In this document: piece by piece, positions 16,497 to 24,853 of the stretch
Numbering within the stretch: the stretch's first letter is position 1
Layout: each line of letters begins with the position of its first letter
Assembly: GCA_937967625.1 (NCBI GenBank)
Contig: CALCJP010000127.1
Coordinates: forward strand, 1-45,968
Length of the DNA: 45,968 nt
From: an uncultured Saprospiraceae bacterium
Lineage (GTDB): Bacteria; Bacteroidota; Bacteroidia; Chitinophagales; Saprospiraceae
Direction of reading: 5' to 3'
The notes under the pieces: model-generated
The model's database searches: none
What the model was told of the DNA's origin: nothing
What the model saw: only the letters and a program-made list of their open reading frames with translations
Program-made: the position numbers and the translations under genes

Positions 16497-16512
16497 TACC
16501 TAACATTAGGTA
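16497..16512. promoter_or_regulatory. Candidate metal-responsive operator upstream of feoA
   Basis: Perfect palindrome TACCTAA-CA-TTAGGTA, reminiscent of DtxR/IdeR-type TTAGGTTAG-CTAACCTAA boxes; TACTTTTG (TAnnTTTG) at 16557-16564. Confidence 0.45.
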
Positions 16513-16593
16513 CTAAATAAACTTCGTAGGTATAGTGAACTTTATTAGGATGGAAGTACTTTTGTATTAAGATTTAGTCTAAATAAAATTAAG

Positions 16594-16827
16594 ATGATAG
16601 CAAAGAGTAATAGAGTTACGGGTTTTGGTGAAAGAGCAGAGGTGACGATAAGAGATTTTTCTGATATGAATATGGGATCTCGATTGATGTCAATGGGAGT
16701 CTTGCCAGGAAGTCAAATCACTATCGAACGAGTTGCTCCCATGAAAGGAGGCTATTGCTTAAAAACTGCCTCAGGTCAAAAACTCGCCCTTCGCTATCAA
16801 GAAGCTGACAATATCATTGTTGAATAA
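16594..16827 (+). CDS. feoA: Ferrous iron transport protein A (FeoA)
   Basis: SH3-like small protein 'GERAEVTIRDFSDMNMGSRLMSMGVLPGSQITIERVAPMKGGYCLKTASGQKLALRYQEADNIIVE', directly upstream of feoB. Confidence 0.92.
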   Translation: MIAKSNRVTGFGERAEVTIRDFSDMNMGSRLMSMGVLPGSQITIERVAPMKGGYCLKTASGQKLALRYQEADNIIVE

Positions 16828-16848
16828 ATTTTGAGTGCTTACGCGCTT

Positions 16849-18993
16849 ATGAGTCAAACTGCCAAAGTTGCCCTTGTGGGCAATCCAAATAGTGGGAAAA
16901 CTTCCGTTTTTAATCAACTCACAGGACTTCGCCAAAAAGTAGGAAATTTTCCAGGCGTTACCGTTGAAAAAAAAGTAGGAACTGCACAACTCTCTTCTAC
17001 CACAGAAGTCTCCATAATTGATTTTCCGGGTCTTTATAGTTTCTTTCCAAATTCGCAAGATGAGCGAATTGTGGTGAGTTCTTTTTTGAATGAAAAGGAT
17101 GAGTACTTCCCCGATTTGGTTTTGTGTGTGGCAGATGTCACCAACCTTGAGCGACATCTCTTGCTCCTCACACAACTTAAGGATTTAGGACTGCCCATTG
17201 TTTTGGCTTTAAATATGAAAGACATCGCAGAGCGCGAGGGGTTAATCTATGATTCTGAATTGCTCTCGAAGTTGTTGGGGGTTCCTGCTGTTTCGATTAG
17301 TAGCCGTACAGGTGAAAATTTTGATATTCTAAAAAAAGAGATTGAGCGAAAGCTATCGGATTTGCCGAAAACCTGTCCCGAACTTACTTCGGGAGGCAAA
17401 AAGGAAAAATCTTTTTATAAGTTCAATGTTCAAGAGACAAGTGCTTCCAGTGGCATTGCCAACCTTTTAAAAACCGAAAAGGCATATCAAGCAAAACTTA
17501 TCGGTCATCATTATGATTGGTTGCCATTTCTTGACAAAGAGAAAGCGGAGCGAGTGCATGAGATTTGTGAAGAAGCAGGTTTTGAAGATTTAAAATTGCA
17601 GGTGCGTGAGACCATGCAGCGGTATGATAAGTTTTTGCCGATCACGAAAAAGGTTTTCAAAAAATCAATTAAAGAACAAGCCACTCTGACTGATAAAATC
17701 GACGACGTGGTCACCCATAGACTTTGGGGACCCTTGATTTTTATTTCAATCATGGTGGTGGTGTTTCAAGCTATTTATAGCTGGTCGGGCTATCCGATGG
17801 ATTGGATTGATGGCTTGTTTGGGTGGATGAGTGAATCGGTAAAGTCAGCTATGCCTGACACTTGGTTGGCTGGTTTGTTGACAGATGGCATTATTGCTGG
17901 ATTAGGAGGTGTTTTGATATTCATTCCGCAGGTTACGATTCTTTTCTTTTTGATTTCAGTGTTGGAAGAAGTAGGGTATATGGCGCGAGCTGTTTTTATT
18001 TTTGATAAACTCATGCAGCGCTTTGGTCTGAATGGACGAAGTATTGTTGCGCTCATTTCGGGTGGTGCCTGTGCGATTCCGGCAGTGATGTCAACTCGAA
18101 CCATCAGCAGTTGGAAAGAGCGACTCATCACCATCATGGTGACGCCGTTAATTAGCTGCTCAGCGCGGATACCCGTTTACACCGTTTTGATTGGATTCGT
18201 GGTGCCGGCAGTGACAGTTTGGGGGATTTTCAATGCCCAAGGTTTAGCATTCATGGGCTTGTATTTATTAGGAATCATAGCTGCGCTGGGTAGCGCATTG
18301 GTTTTCAAATGGATTTTAAAATCGGACGAAACCAGCTATTTGATGATTGAACTTCCTGAATATAGAATGCCTGTTTGGAAAAACGTATTCCTAAATGTTT
18401 ATGAAAAAGTAAAAGCATTCGTCATCGAAGCCGGTAGAATCATTTTAGTGATTTCGGTGATACTTTGGTTCATGGCAAGCTACGGTCCTTCCAAAGCGAT
18501 GGAACAAGCGGAACTGGAAGCAATGAGCATGGCTAAAGAAAAATCACTTGACGAAGAACAAACAGCTAACCTCCTCGCTGGAAAAAAAATAGAAGCTTCC
18601 TACGCAGGTCATTTAGGAAAATTTATCGAACCCGCAATCAAACCGCTCGGTTTCGATTGGAAAATAGGAATTGCGCTTATCACTTCATTTGCGGCAAGGG
18701 AAGTGTTTGTGGGCACGATGGCAACGATTTATAGTATCGGTAGCGAATCCGACGAGGGAAGCATCAAAGAACGCATGGCTGCCGAAATTCACCCCGTTTC
18801 CGGGAAACCGGTTTATTCAATGGCGACCTCGCTGTCGTTACTCATCTTTTATGTTTTTGCGATGCAGTGCATGAGCACATTGGCAGTCGTCAAGCGCGAA
18901 ACCAATAGCTGGAAGTGGCCGATTATCCAATTCGTTTTCATGACGGCGATGGCTTATTTTGGGAGTTGGTTGGTCTATGTGATTTTCGCGTAA
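16849..18993 (+). CDS. feoB: Ferrous iron transport protein B (FeoB)
   Basis: 'VALVGNPNSGKTSVFNQLTGLRQKVGNFPGVTVEKKVG', 'DFPGLYSF', 'NMKDIAER', gate motifs 'SGGACAIPAVMSTRTI'. TTG 16831 is an alternative start. Confidence 0.96.
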   Translation: MSQTAKVALVGNPNSGKTSVFNQLTGLRQKVGNFPGVTVEKKVGTAQLSSTTEVSIIDFPGLYSFFPNSQDERIVVSSFLNEKDEYFPDLVLCVADVTNLERHLLLLTQLKDLGLPIVLALNMKDIAEREGLIYDSELLSKLLGVPAVSISSRTGENFDILKKEIERKLSDLPKTCPELTSGGKKEKSFYKFNVQETSASSGIANLLKTEKAYQAKLIGHHYDWLPFLDKEKAERVHEICEEAGFEDLKLQVRETMQRYDKFLPITKKVFKKSIKEQATLTDKIDDVVTHRLWGPLIFISIMVVVFQAIYSWSGYPMDWIDGLFGWMSESVKSAMPDTWLAGLLTDGIIAGLGGVLIFIPQVTILFFLISVLEEVGYMARAVFIFDKLMQRFGLNGRSIVALISGGACAIPAVMSTRTISSWKERLITIMVTPLISCSARIPVYTVLIGFVVPAVTVWGIFNAQGLAFMGLYLLGIIAALGSALVFKWILKSDETSYLMIELPEYRMPVWKNVFLNVYEKVKAFVIEAGRIILVISVILWFMASYGPSKAMEQAELEAMSMAKEKSLDEEQTANLLAGKKIEASYAGHLGKFIEPAIKPLGFDWKIGIALITSFAAREVFVGTMATIYSIGSESDEGSIKERMAAEIHPVSGKPVYSMATSLSLLIFYVFAMQCMSTLAVVKRETNSWKWPIIQFVFMTAMAYFGSWLVYVIFA
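17361..17400. repeat. Compound palindromic element inside feoB
   Basis: TTTGCC-GAAA-ACCTGTCCCGAACTTACTTCGGGA-GGCAAA; encodes LPKTCPELTSGGK in frame. Confidence 0.9.
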
Positions 18994-19027
18994 GCGAGAT
19001 CCAAATTCAATTTTATTAAGGCAGGTA

Positions 19028-19058
19028 TTTGTAATTTCAAAAAATCCTTTTACATTTG
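19028..19058 (+). promoter_or_regulatory. Bacteroidetes sigma-ABfr type promoter TTTG-N19-TAnnTTTG
   Basis: TTTG at 19028-19031 and TACATTTG at 19051-19058, spacing 19 nt, upstream of the ABC operon. Confidence 0.65.
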
Positions 19059-19066
19059 CACTGTAT

Positions 19067-19084
19067 TAGTGAAGTAGAACACTA
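19067..19084. promoter_or_regulatory. Candidate YtrA/GntR operator
   Basis: Inverted repeat TAGTG-AAGTAGAA-CACTA just downstream of the promoter of an operon that encodes a GntR regulator. Confidence 0.5.
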
Positions 19085-19097
19085 AATAAATAAAACA

Positions 19098-19931
19098 ATG
19101 ATTCATTTTTCGAATGTAGATTATTGGTACTCGGTCGGAAAACCAATCTTTAATAAACTCGACCTACAACTTGAGAAAGGCAATATCTATGGGCTGCTCG
19201 GCAAGAACGGAGCAGGTAAAACCACACTGCTTAGATTGATTTGCGGACTGCTTTTCCCGAAAGGAGGAACTGCGGAAGTAATGGGATATGACCCTTCAAA
19301 ACGCCACCCTGATTTTTTAGCAGATTTATATTTCATCACCGAGGAGTTATATCTCCCGAAAATGAAAATCGAAGCTTTTGTAAAGTATCATGCGCCATTC
19401 TATCCGCAATTTGATAGAGGCATGTTTGACCGATTTTTGAATGAATTTCAAATTGACTCTGCTCAAATGCTGACCAATCTTTCTTATGGTCAGAAGAAGA
19501 AGGTCATGCTCTCTTTCGGCTTAGCGACCAATACTCAATTGCTCATTTTGGATGAACCTACCAATGGATTGGATATTCCTTCAAAAGGTCAGTTCAGGAA
19601 GGTGCTAACAGAGGCAGTCAGCGAAGATCGAACCGTTATCATTTCCACACATCAAGTGCGTGATTTAGCAAATTTGATGGACCCAGTTGTGATTTTGGAT
19701 AGAGGAAAAATCCTTTTCAACAAGAGCATGGAGGAGATTTCAAACAAACTCAACTTCAAGCTAATTCAGTCGCTCACGCCTCCCGAAGGAGTGTTGCATT
19801 ATGAGCAAGTACCGGGCGGTTTTCTAACTCTCACTGCCAATGATGGCGACGATTACAGCGAGGTCGAAATGGAAAGTCTTTTCAATGCCATCGTTAGTCA
19901 CAAACCCGAAATTTTAAACCTCTTCAAATAA
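19098..19931 (+). CDS. ABC transporter ATP-binding protein (YtrB-like)
   Basis: Walker A 'GLLGKNGAGKTTLLRLI', signature 'LSYGQKKKVMLSFGLA', Walker B 'LLILDEPTNGLD'. Confidence 0.95.
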   Translation: MIHFSNVDYWYSVGKPIFNKLDLQLEKGNIYGLLGKNGAGKTTLLRLICGLLFPKGGTAEVMGYDPSKRHPDFLADLYFITEELYLPKMKIEAFVKYHAPFYPQFDRGMFDRFLNEFQIDSAQMLTNLSYGQKKKVMLSFGLATNTQLLILDEPTNGLDIPSKGQFRKVLTEAVSEDRTVIISTHQVRDLANLMDPVVILDRGKILFNKSMEEISNKLNFKLIQSLTPPEGVLHYEQVPGGFLTLTANDGDDYSEVEMESLFNAIVSHKPEILNLFK

Positions 19932-19938
19932 AATAATC

Positions 19939-20691
19939 ATGACGTTCAATATAAATCGATTCTTACATCAACTCAAATGGGATGGACTACAAAACTATCG
20001 TTTCCTATATGTGGGATACTTAGTCGTCTTTGGTCTGATGTTATTCTTTCCATCAAACAGCCCCTTTGGCGGTAGCCATCGTTTACTTTTTTGGTTCACT
20101 TTAACTTTAGGCGGATTGATATACACTTCAAAGATGTTTGATGAAATGAATATGCCGCAATCGCAGCAATTTTATCTTACGACTCCTTCCTCTCATCTGG
20201 AAAAATTTGTGAGCAAATTGTCGTTAAGTACTGTGATTTTTGCGGTAGTAACAACGGTCGTATTTACAATCGCCTCATGGATAGCCACCTCCGTTTTCGA
20301 AATGAGAGTGGGGCATAGCTTATCGAGTTTTAATCCATTTGATGGGGGAAATATTGATGTAATCAAATCCTACTTAGTACTCCAATCCATTTTCTTATTG
20401 GGTGCCATTGCCTTTCGGCGAAACTCCTTTATGAAAACAGTTGGAACCTTATTCGGATTAGGATTTATTCTTTCCACGTTTTGGACGGTATTTGGAGTAG
20501 GCACTTTTAGCGAATATATCAATATCGGAAGAGATGTCAGCTTCAATTTCTCAGGCATGAAGCAACTACCGGGCACTATTGGAGAAAGCATGGAAACCTA
20601 TGGCAATGTGATGACTTGGCTCTTTTGGCTCGCGTTGGCTCCGGTCATGTGGTTCATCACTTATTTTAAACTTACTGAAAAAGAGGTGTAA
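19939..20691 (+). CDS. ABC transporter permease, multi-TM membrane protein
   Basis: Hydrophobic 250-aa protein between the ATPase and the GntR gene; overlaps the next start by 1 nt. Confidence 0.75.
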   Translation: MTFNINRFLHQLKWDGLQNYRFLYVGYLVVFGLMLFFPSNSPFGGSHRLLFWFTLTLGGLIYTSKMFDEMNMPQSQQFYLTTPSSHLEKFVSKLSLSTVIFAVVTTVVFTIASWIATSVFEMRVGHSLSSFNPFDGGNIDVIKSYLVLQSIFLLGAIAFRRNSFMKTVGTLFGLGFILSTFWTVFGVGTFSEYINIGRDVSFNFSGMKQLPGTIGESMETYGNVMTWLFWLALAPVMWFITYFKLTEKEV

Positions 20692-21035
20692 TGGATTTTA
20701 ATACTAAAGCTCCCATATTTATGCAAATAGCAGACTTGGTTATTGACGGCATTTTGGCAGATAAGCTAAAAGCAGGTGAACGCATTCACTCGGTAAGAGA
20801 GATGGCGGCGCAGGTGCAAGTCAACCCTAACACGGTGCAGCGGTCTTTTACATACCTGCAAGACAGAGGCATTATTTTCAATCAACGTGGCGTGGGCTTT
20901 TTCGTAGCCGATGACGCTTTCGCGAAATCACAGAAGTTGAAAAAAGATGATTTTATCAAAAACTATCTGCCTGAATTTGTGCGCCGCATGAAGCTGCTCA
21001 AACTTGGACTAAAAGATATCGAAAAATATTTTTGA
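20691..21035 (+). CDS. GntR-family transcriptional regulator (YtrA subfamily)
   Basis: 114 aa; 'PIFMQIADLVIDGILADKLKAGERIHSVREMAAQVQVNPNTVQRSFTYLQDRGIIFNQRGVGFFVADDA'. Confidence 0.94.
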   Translation: MDFNTKAPIFMQIADLVIDGILADKLKAGERIHSVREMAAQVQVNPNTVQRSFTYLQDRGIIFNQRGVGFFVADDAFAKSQKLKKDDFIKNYLPEFVRRMKLLKLGLKDIEKYF

Positions 21036-21045
21036 TAATTCCCTT

Positions 21046-21120
21046 TTCGAGCGTCGTCTCCTGAAAGGGACGATGCGACATAAGTGATCGCATCGTCCTC
21101 TTCGAGAGACGATACTCAAA
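21046..21120. repeat. Long palindromic repeat, copy 3
   Basis: TTCGAGCGTCGTCTCCTGAAAGGGACGATGCGACATAAGTGATCGCATCGTCCTCTTCGAGAGACGATACTCAAA. Confidence 0.92.
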
Positions 21121-21207
21121 GACTAACTATTTTTTTTAGCCTTTCGGCAAATAATCAAACCAAACTCATCCCGAACTTGCTTCGGGAGGGAGAAAAAATA
21201 AATAAAA

Positions 21208-21963
21208 ATGAAAACCAGTAATAAATTACTTCTTGGTGCTTTGGCATTTGTTGCGATTTTGGGAGTCATTCCGATTTTCATTGTGAAGTCAAATATCAGT
21301 GAAATCGAAAGAACCATCGTCAGAGGCAACGGCGATTTTCAGAAAGAAACTCGTTCGCATACAGATTTTGAAGAGCTTAGTATTGATGGCGATTATGACA
21401 TCGTTTTGACCCAGGGAGAAAAATTTGAAGTAACCCTTGAGGCAGAATCTAATCTATTAGAACATCTCGAAACCGAAGTCAAAAACGGAACCCTCCATTT
21501 GGGCACCAAAGCAGGAAGCAACGTCATCTCGGAAGGAAGTCCAATTGCTTATGTGACAATGCCATCACTTAAAAGATTAGGAATTTATGGCTCAGGTTTG
21601 GTAACCAACGAAACGCCTTTTGAGGCAGATTTGGTTGAGTTAGTTATTGCAGGAGACGGCGAATTGGATGTGAACTTCGAGTGCACAACGATGAAGACAA
21701 CCATCTCTGGTTCAGGCGAAATCAAGTTGCGTGGCAAAGGTGAATTTTTAGAATCTCGCAATAGCGGTTCTGGAAAAATCAAAGCAGAAAACTTCATCAC
21801 TGAAACTGCCAATATCAATATCAGCGGTTCTGGAAATGCTCGCGTGCATGTTAAGGATCACCTGCAAGTTTCGGTCTCCGGATCTGGCACAGTGCTTTAT
21901 GATGGCAACCCCAAAGATGTCAACAAATACATTTCAGGTTCGGGCGACGTTCGACCTATTTAA
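21208..21963 (+). CDS. Head GIN domain-containing protein (DUF2807)
   Basis: 'DFEELSIDGDYDIVLTQGEKFEVTLEAESNLLEHLETEVKNGTLHL...ISGSGEIKLRGKGE...ISGSGNARVHVKDHLQVSVSGSGTVLYDGNP'. Confidence 0.9.
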   Translation: MKTSNKLLLGALAFVAILGVIPIFIVKSNISEIERTIVRGNGDFQKETRSHTDFEELSIDGDYDIVLTQGEKFEVTLEAESNLLEHLETEVKNGTLHLGTKAGSNVISEGSPIAYVTMPSLKRLGIYGSGLVTNETPFEADLVELVIAGDGELDVNFECTTMKTTISGSGEIKLRGKGEFLESRNSGSGKIKAENFITETANINISGSGNARVHVKDHLQVSVSGSGTVLYDGNPKDVNKYISGSGDVRPI

Positions 21964-21988
21964 TAAAACTAATCTAAAATCTTTAACC

Positions 21989-22738
21989 ATGGAAAACACC
22001 TTAAGAATGTTCAATCTTAGATCAGCAGTAGCTATTTTCGGTATGATTTCAATGCTTGTGACCAATTGCTATATGGGCGAAATGTCTGGCGAAAGAATCA
22101 GCGGTGACGGCAATTTTGAAACTGAAACGCGCAATGTTGATGAGTTCAATAAACTGGGCGTGAGCAATATGTTCAATATCATTTTGAGACAAGGAACGCA
22201 AGAATTAACCATCGAAGCAGAGTCCAATATTTTAGAGCATTTGGAGACAGAAGTTAGCAATGGTAAGCTACGGATCCGTACAGAAAGCGGTTATAATTTA
22301 AAGCCAACGAAGACTCCAAATATTTACATCAGCATGGCTGAACTGGAACGAATTCATCTTTCAGGAGCAGGTACTTTCAAAAGCGATGACACATTCGAGG
22401 CAACCGATGTCGAGTTGGATATTAGCGGTGCAGTTGATATAGATTTAGAATTGAATTGTGAAACGCTAAAAGTATCCATGTCAGGTGCAGCAGATATGAA
22501 TCTTGAAGGTGAAGCTGACGACTTTCGTCTAAGCACAAGCGGTGCAGGAAATATTGACGCAGAAGACTTCGTAACCGAGTTTTCAGCGGTTAGTATCAGT
22601 GGTGCAGCAAGTGCAAGAGTTCACGTAACCGATCATTTGAAGGCGAGTATTTCGGGCTTGGGAAGTATCGAATATAAAGGAAACCCCGAAAAAATTGATA
22701 AGAGTGTAAGCGGTTTGGGAAGCGTTAAGGAAATTTAA
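21989..22738 (+). CDS. Head GIN domain-containing protein (DUF2807), tandem paralogue
   Basis: Start MENTLRMFNLRSAVAIFGM at 21989; shares 'EAES-ILEHLETEV-NG-L', 'ARVHV-DHL--S-SG-G' with the previous gene. The 21836 start overlaps that gene and is rejected. Confidence 0.88.
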   Translation: MENTLRMFNLRSAVAIFGMISMLVTNCYMGEMSGERISGDGNFETETRNVDEFNKLGVSNMFNIILRQGTQELTIEAESNILEHLETEVSNGKLRIRTESGYNLKPTKTPNIYISMAELERIHLSGAGTFKSDDTFEATDVELDISGAVDIDLELNCETLKVSMSGAADMNLEGEADDFRLSTSGAGNIDAEDFVTEFSAVSISGAASARVHVTDHLKASISGLGSIEYKGNPEKIDKSVSGLGSVKEI

Positions 22739-22740
22739 TG

Positions 22741-22813
22741 GATTTCGAGAAATCGTGACTTCGAGAGTTCGAGATCAAATCCCGAATTCTCGAACTCCCG
22801 ATCTCTCGAAATC
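22741..22813. repeat. TTCGAGA palindromic element X1
   Basis: GATTTCGAGAAATCG...GAGTTCGAGA...TTCTCGAACTC..CGATCTCTCGAAATC; stems with one mismatch; lies between converging DUF2807 and der. Confidence 0.85.
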
Positions 22814-24113
22814 ACTTTTTTCTAAAGAAAAGCCCAATCGGCACTCCCGTAAAATCGAAGTGTTCGCGCAATTGATTTTCGAGAAAGTTCTTGTACTCCG
22901 CTTTCACATGCTTTGGATTATTGCAGAAAAAAGCGAAAGCAGGAAAATAAGTCGGTAACTGCGTGATATATTTAATCTTTACATAACTACCTCGGTGCGA
23001 TGGCGGCGGATTCTTTTCGATAACCTCCAACATGGTGTTGTTAAGCAGCGAGGTTTTGATCTTGCGACTTCTATTTTCATAGACCTCCAAAGCGGCTTCG
23101 ATAGCTTGAAAAATTCGCACCTTTTCAGTCGCAGAAGTAAAGATGATTGGCACATCTGTAAATGGTCTAAATCGCTCTAATACCTCCCTCTTAAAGTCGC
23201 GCATGGTGTTGGTTTCTTTCTTTACCAAATCCCATTTATTCACCAAAAGCACGATTCCTTTATTTCGTTTTTGCGCTAAGCGAAAGATGCTCAAATCTTG
23301 ACTTTCCACGCCAGTGGTAGCGTCCAACATCAGTATGCAAACATCCGCATCTTCCAGTGCTTTGATGGCGCGCATGACGGAGTAAAATTCCAAGTTCTCA
23401 TGCACCTTTGCCTTTTTACGAAGCCCTGCTGTATCAATCAAAAGAAAGTCTTTTCCGAACTTGGTGTAGCGCGTATGGATAGAGTCGCGCGTCGTACCAG
23501 CGATGTCTGTAACGATATTCCTCTCCACTCCCATCAGTGCATTTAGCAGCGACGATTTGCCAACATTAGGTTGTCCCAAAATGGCAAATTTCGGAAGCCC
23601 TGAAGTGTCTTCAATATCTTCTTCCAATAACTCCACTGCGGCGTCCAATAACTCTCCGGTACCACTACCACTCATAGAGGAAAGGAAAAAAGTGTCCTCA
23701 ATGCCTAAACTCCAAAATTCATTTGCCTCAAAAAGTCGCTGATTGTTATCCACCTTGTTAACAGCAAGCAAAACGGGTTTGTCTGTGCGGCGTAGCATTC
23801 TAGCCACATCTTCATCCAAGTCAGTAATGCCAGTAGTCACGTCAGTCATGAAAACAATTACTGTTGCTTCATCAATAGCGATTTTGACTTGATCTCGAAT
23901 TGCCATCTCGAAAACATCATTGGTGCTACTCACAAAACCTCCGGTATCTACGACGGTGAAATTTTTTCCATTCCATTCGCAGTAACCATATTGCCGATCT
24001 CGCGTCACACCGCTGGTGTCATCAATGATTGCCTGCCGTGTGCCAATCAACCGATTGTAAAGGGTGCTTTTCCCTACGTTCGGTCTCCCGACAATTGCCA
24101 AAATATTACTCAT
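22812..24113 (-). CDS. der: Ribosome biogenesis GTPase Der (EngA)
   Basis: Two GTPase domains: 'VGRPNVGKSTLYNRLIGTRQAIIDDTSGVTRDRQYG' and 'LGQPNVGKSSLLNALMGVERNIVTDIAGTTRDSIHT'. Confidence 0.97.
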   Translation of the reverse strand: MSNILAIVGRPNVGKSTLYNRLIGTRQAIIDDTSGVTRDRQYGYCEWNGKNFTVVDTGGFVSSTNDVFEMAIRDQVKIAIDEATVIVFMTDVTTGITDLDEDVARMLRRTDKPVLLAVNKVDNNQRLFEANEFWSLGIEDTFFLSSMSGSGTGELLDAAVELLEEDIEDTSGLPKFAILGQPNVGKSSLLNALMGVERNIVTDIAGTTRDSIHTRYTKFGKDFLLIDTAGLRKKAKVHENLEFYSVMRAIKALEDADVCILMLDATTGVESQDLSIFRLAQKRNKGIVLLVNKWDLVKKETNTMRDFKREVLERFRPFTDVPIIFTSATEKVRIFQAIEAALEVYENRSRKIKTSLLNNTMLEVIEKNPPPSHRGSYVKIKYITQLPTYFPAFAFFCNNPKHVKAEYKNFLENQLREHFDFTGVPIGLFFRKK

Positions 24114-24173
24114 TCAATTGTAATTTTATTCACCACTTTATTTTTTTTGCAAAAACAGGCAAGAAGTAGTTTA

Positions 24174-24785
24174 CTATTTATTTGGATATTTAAACTTATA
24201 TCCCGTGTATAATCCAAAAGCCATTATTGGGTAAAAATTAAATACTGTTTTATCGAAAGAAGTAACCCCTTGATAATAATAAAAATTAAGACAAACATTT
24301 TTATATTCTATTTCATACAAAGCTGTAAAACCAAAGTGGCTTAAACGGTCAATGAATTCCGCGTTTCCTATATTATTATTTGCGTAGACGTGTTCAAAGT
24401 TTCTTAGTAAGTTTAAGTTACCTCCCAGCCCTATATTTTGGTTGTTTTTAAAATTATATTTTAGCGATAAATTATTTTGTATAACATTGTATTTAAAACC
24501 TACGGTTGGAATAGCAAATATAGAATTAGCTTCAACATCTTTTTTTGTATAAAACGAAGTTAAAGCCAAACTATATTTTGGTGTGATTATATGTTCTACA
24601 GAAACTCCCCATAGAAAACTATTTAATTCAAAAACATTGTCTTGAACGTTGAAGTTACCTCTTTGATTTTTGTTAATTAAAGCCGTGAAATCTACTCCAA
24701 CAATTGGAGAAATAGATGATTGCGAATGTATTTTTAAACAAAGCACAAGAAAAAAGGACAGAGAATATAAAAACTTATTAAACAT
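24174..24785 (-). CDS. Hypothetical outer-membrane/secreted protein (beta-barrel-like)
   Basis: 203 aa with signal peptide 'MFNKFLYSLSFFLVLCLKIHSQS' and aromatic-terminated beta strands; AT-rich. Confidence 0.6.
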   Translation of the reverse strand: MFNKFLYSLSFFLVLCLKIHSQSSISPIVGVDFTALINKNQRGNFNVQDNVFELNSFLWGVSVEHIITPKYSLALTSFYTKKDVEANSIFAIPTVGFKYNVIQNNLSLKYNFKNNQNIGLGGNLNLLRNFEHVYANNNIGNAEFIDRLSHFGFTALYEIEYKNVCLNFYYYQGVTSFDKTVFNFYPIMAFGLYTGYKFKYPNK

Positions 24786-24853
24786 ATTCGATACACATAA
24801 TTAAGCATTAGAGAGTAAAACATTACTCCCTAATGATCTTTAGTAATAGTAGC

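Noticed and set aside
21836-21988. Upstream extension of the second DUF2807 ORF
   Set aside because: Overlaps the preceding gene by 128 nt; a good signal-peptide start exists at 21989.
22741-22813. tRNA-like GAGTTCGAGATC string
   Set aside because: It is part of a simple palindrome; no acceptor stem, anticodon arm or CCA-compatible layout.
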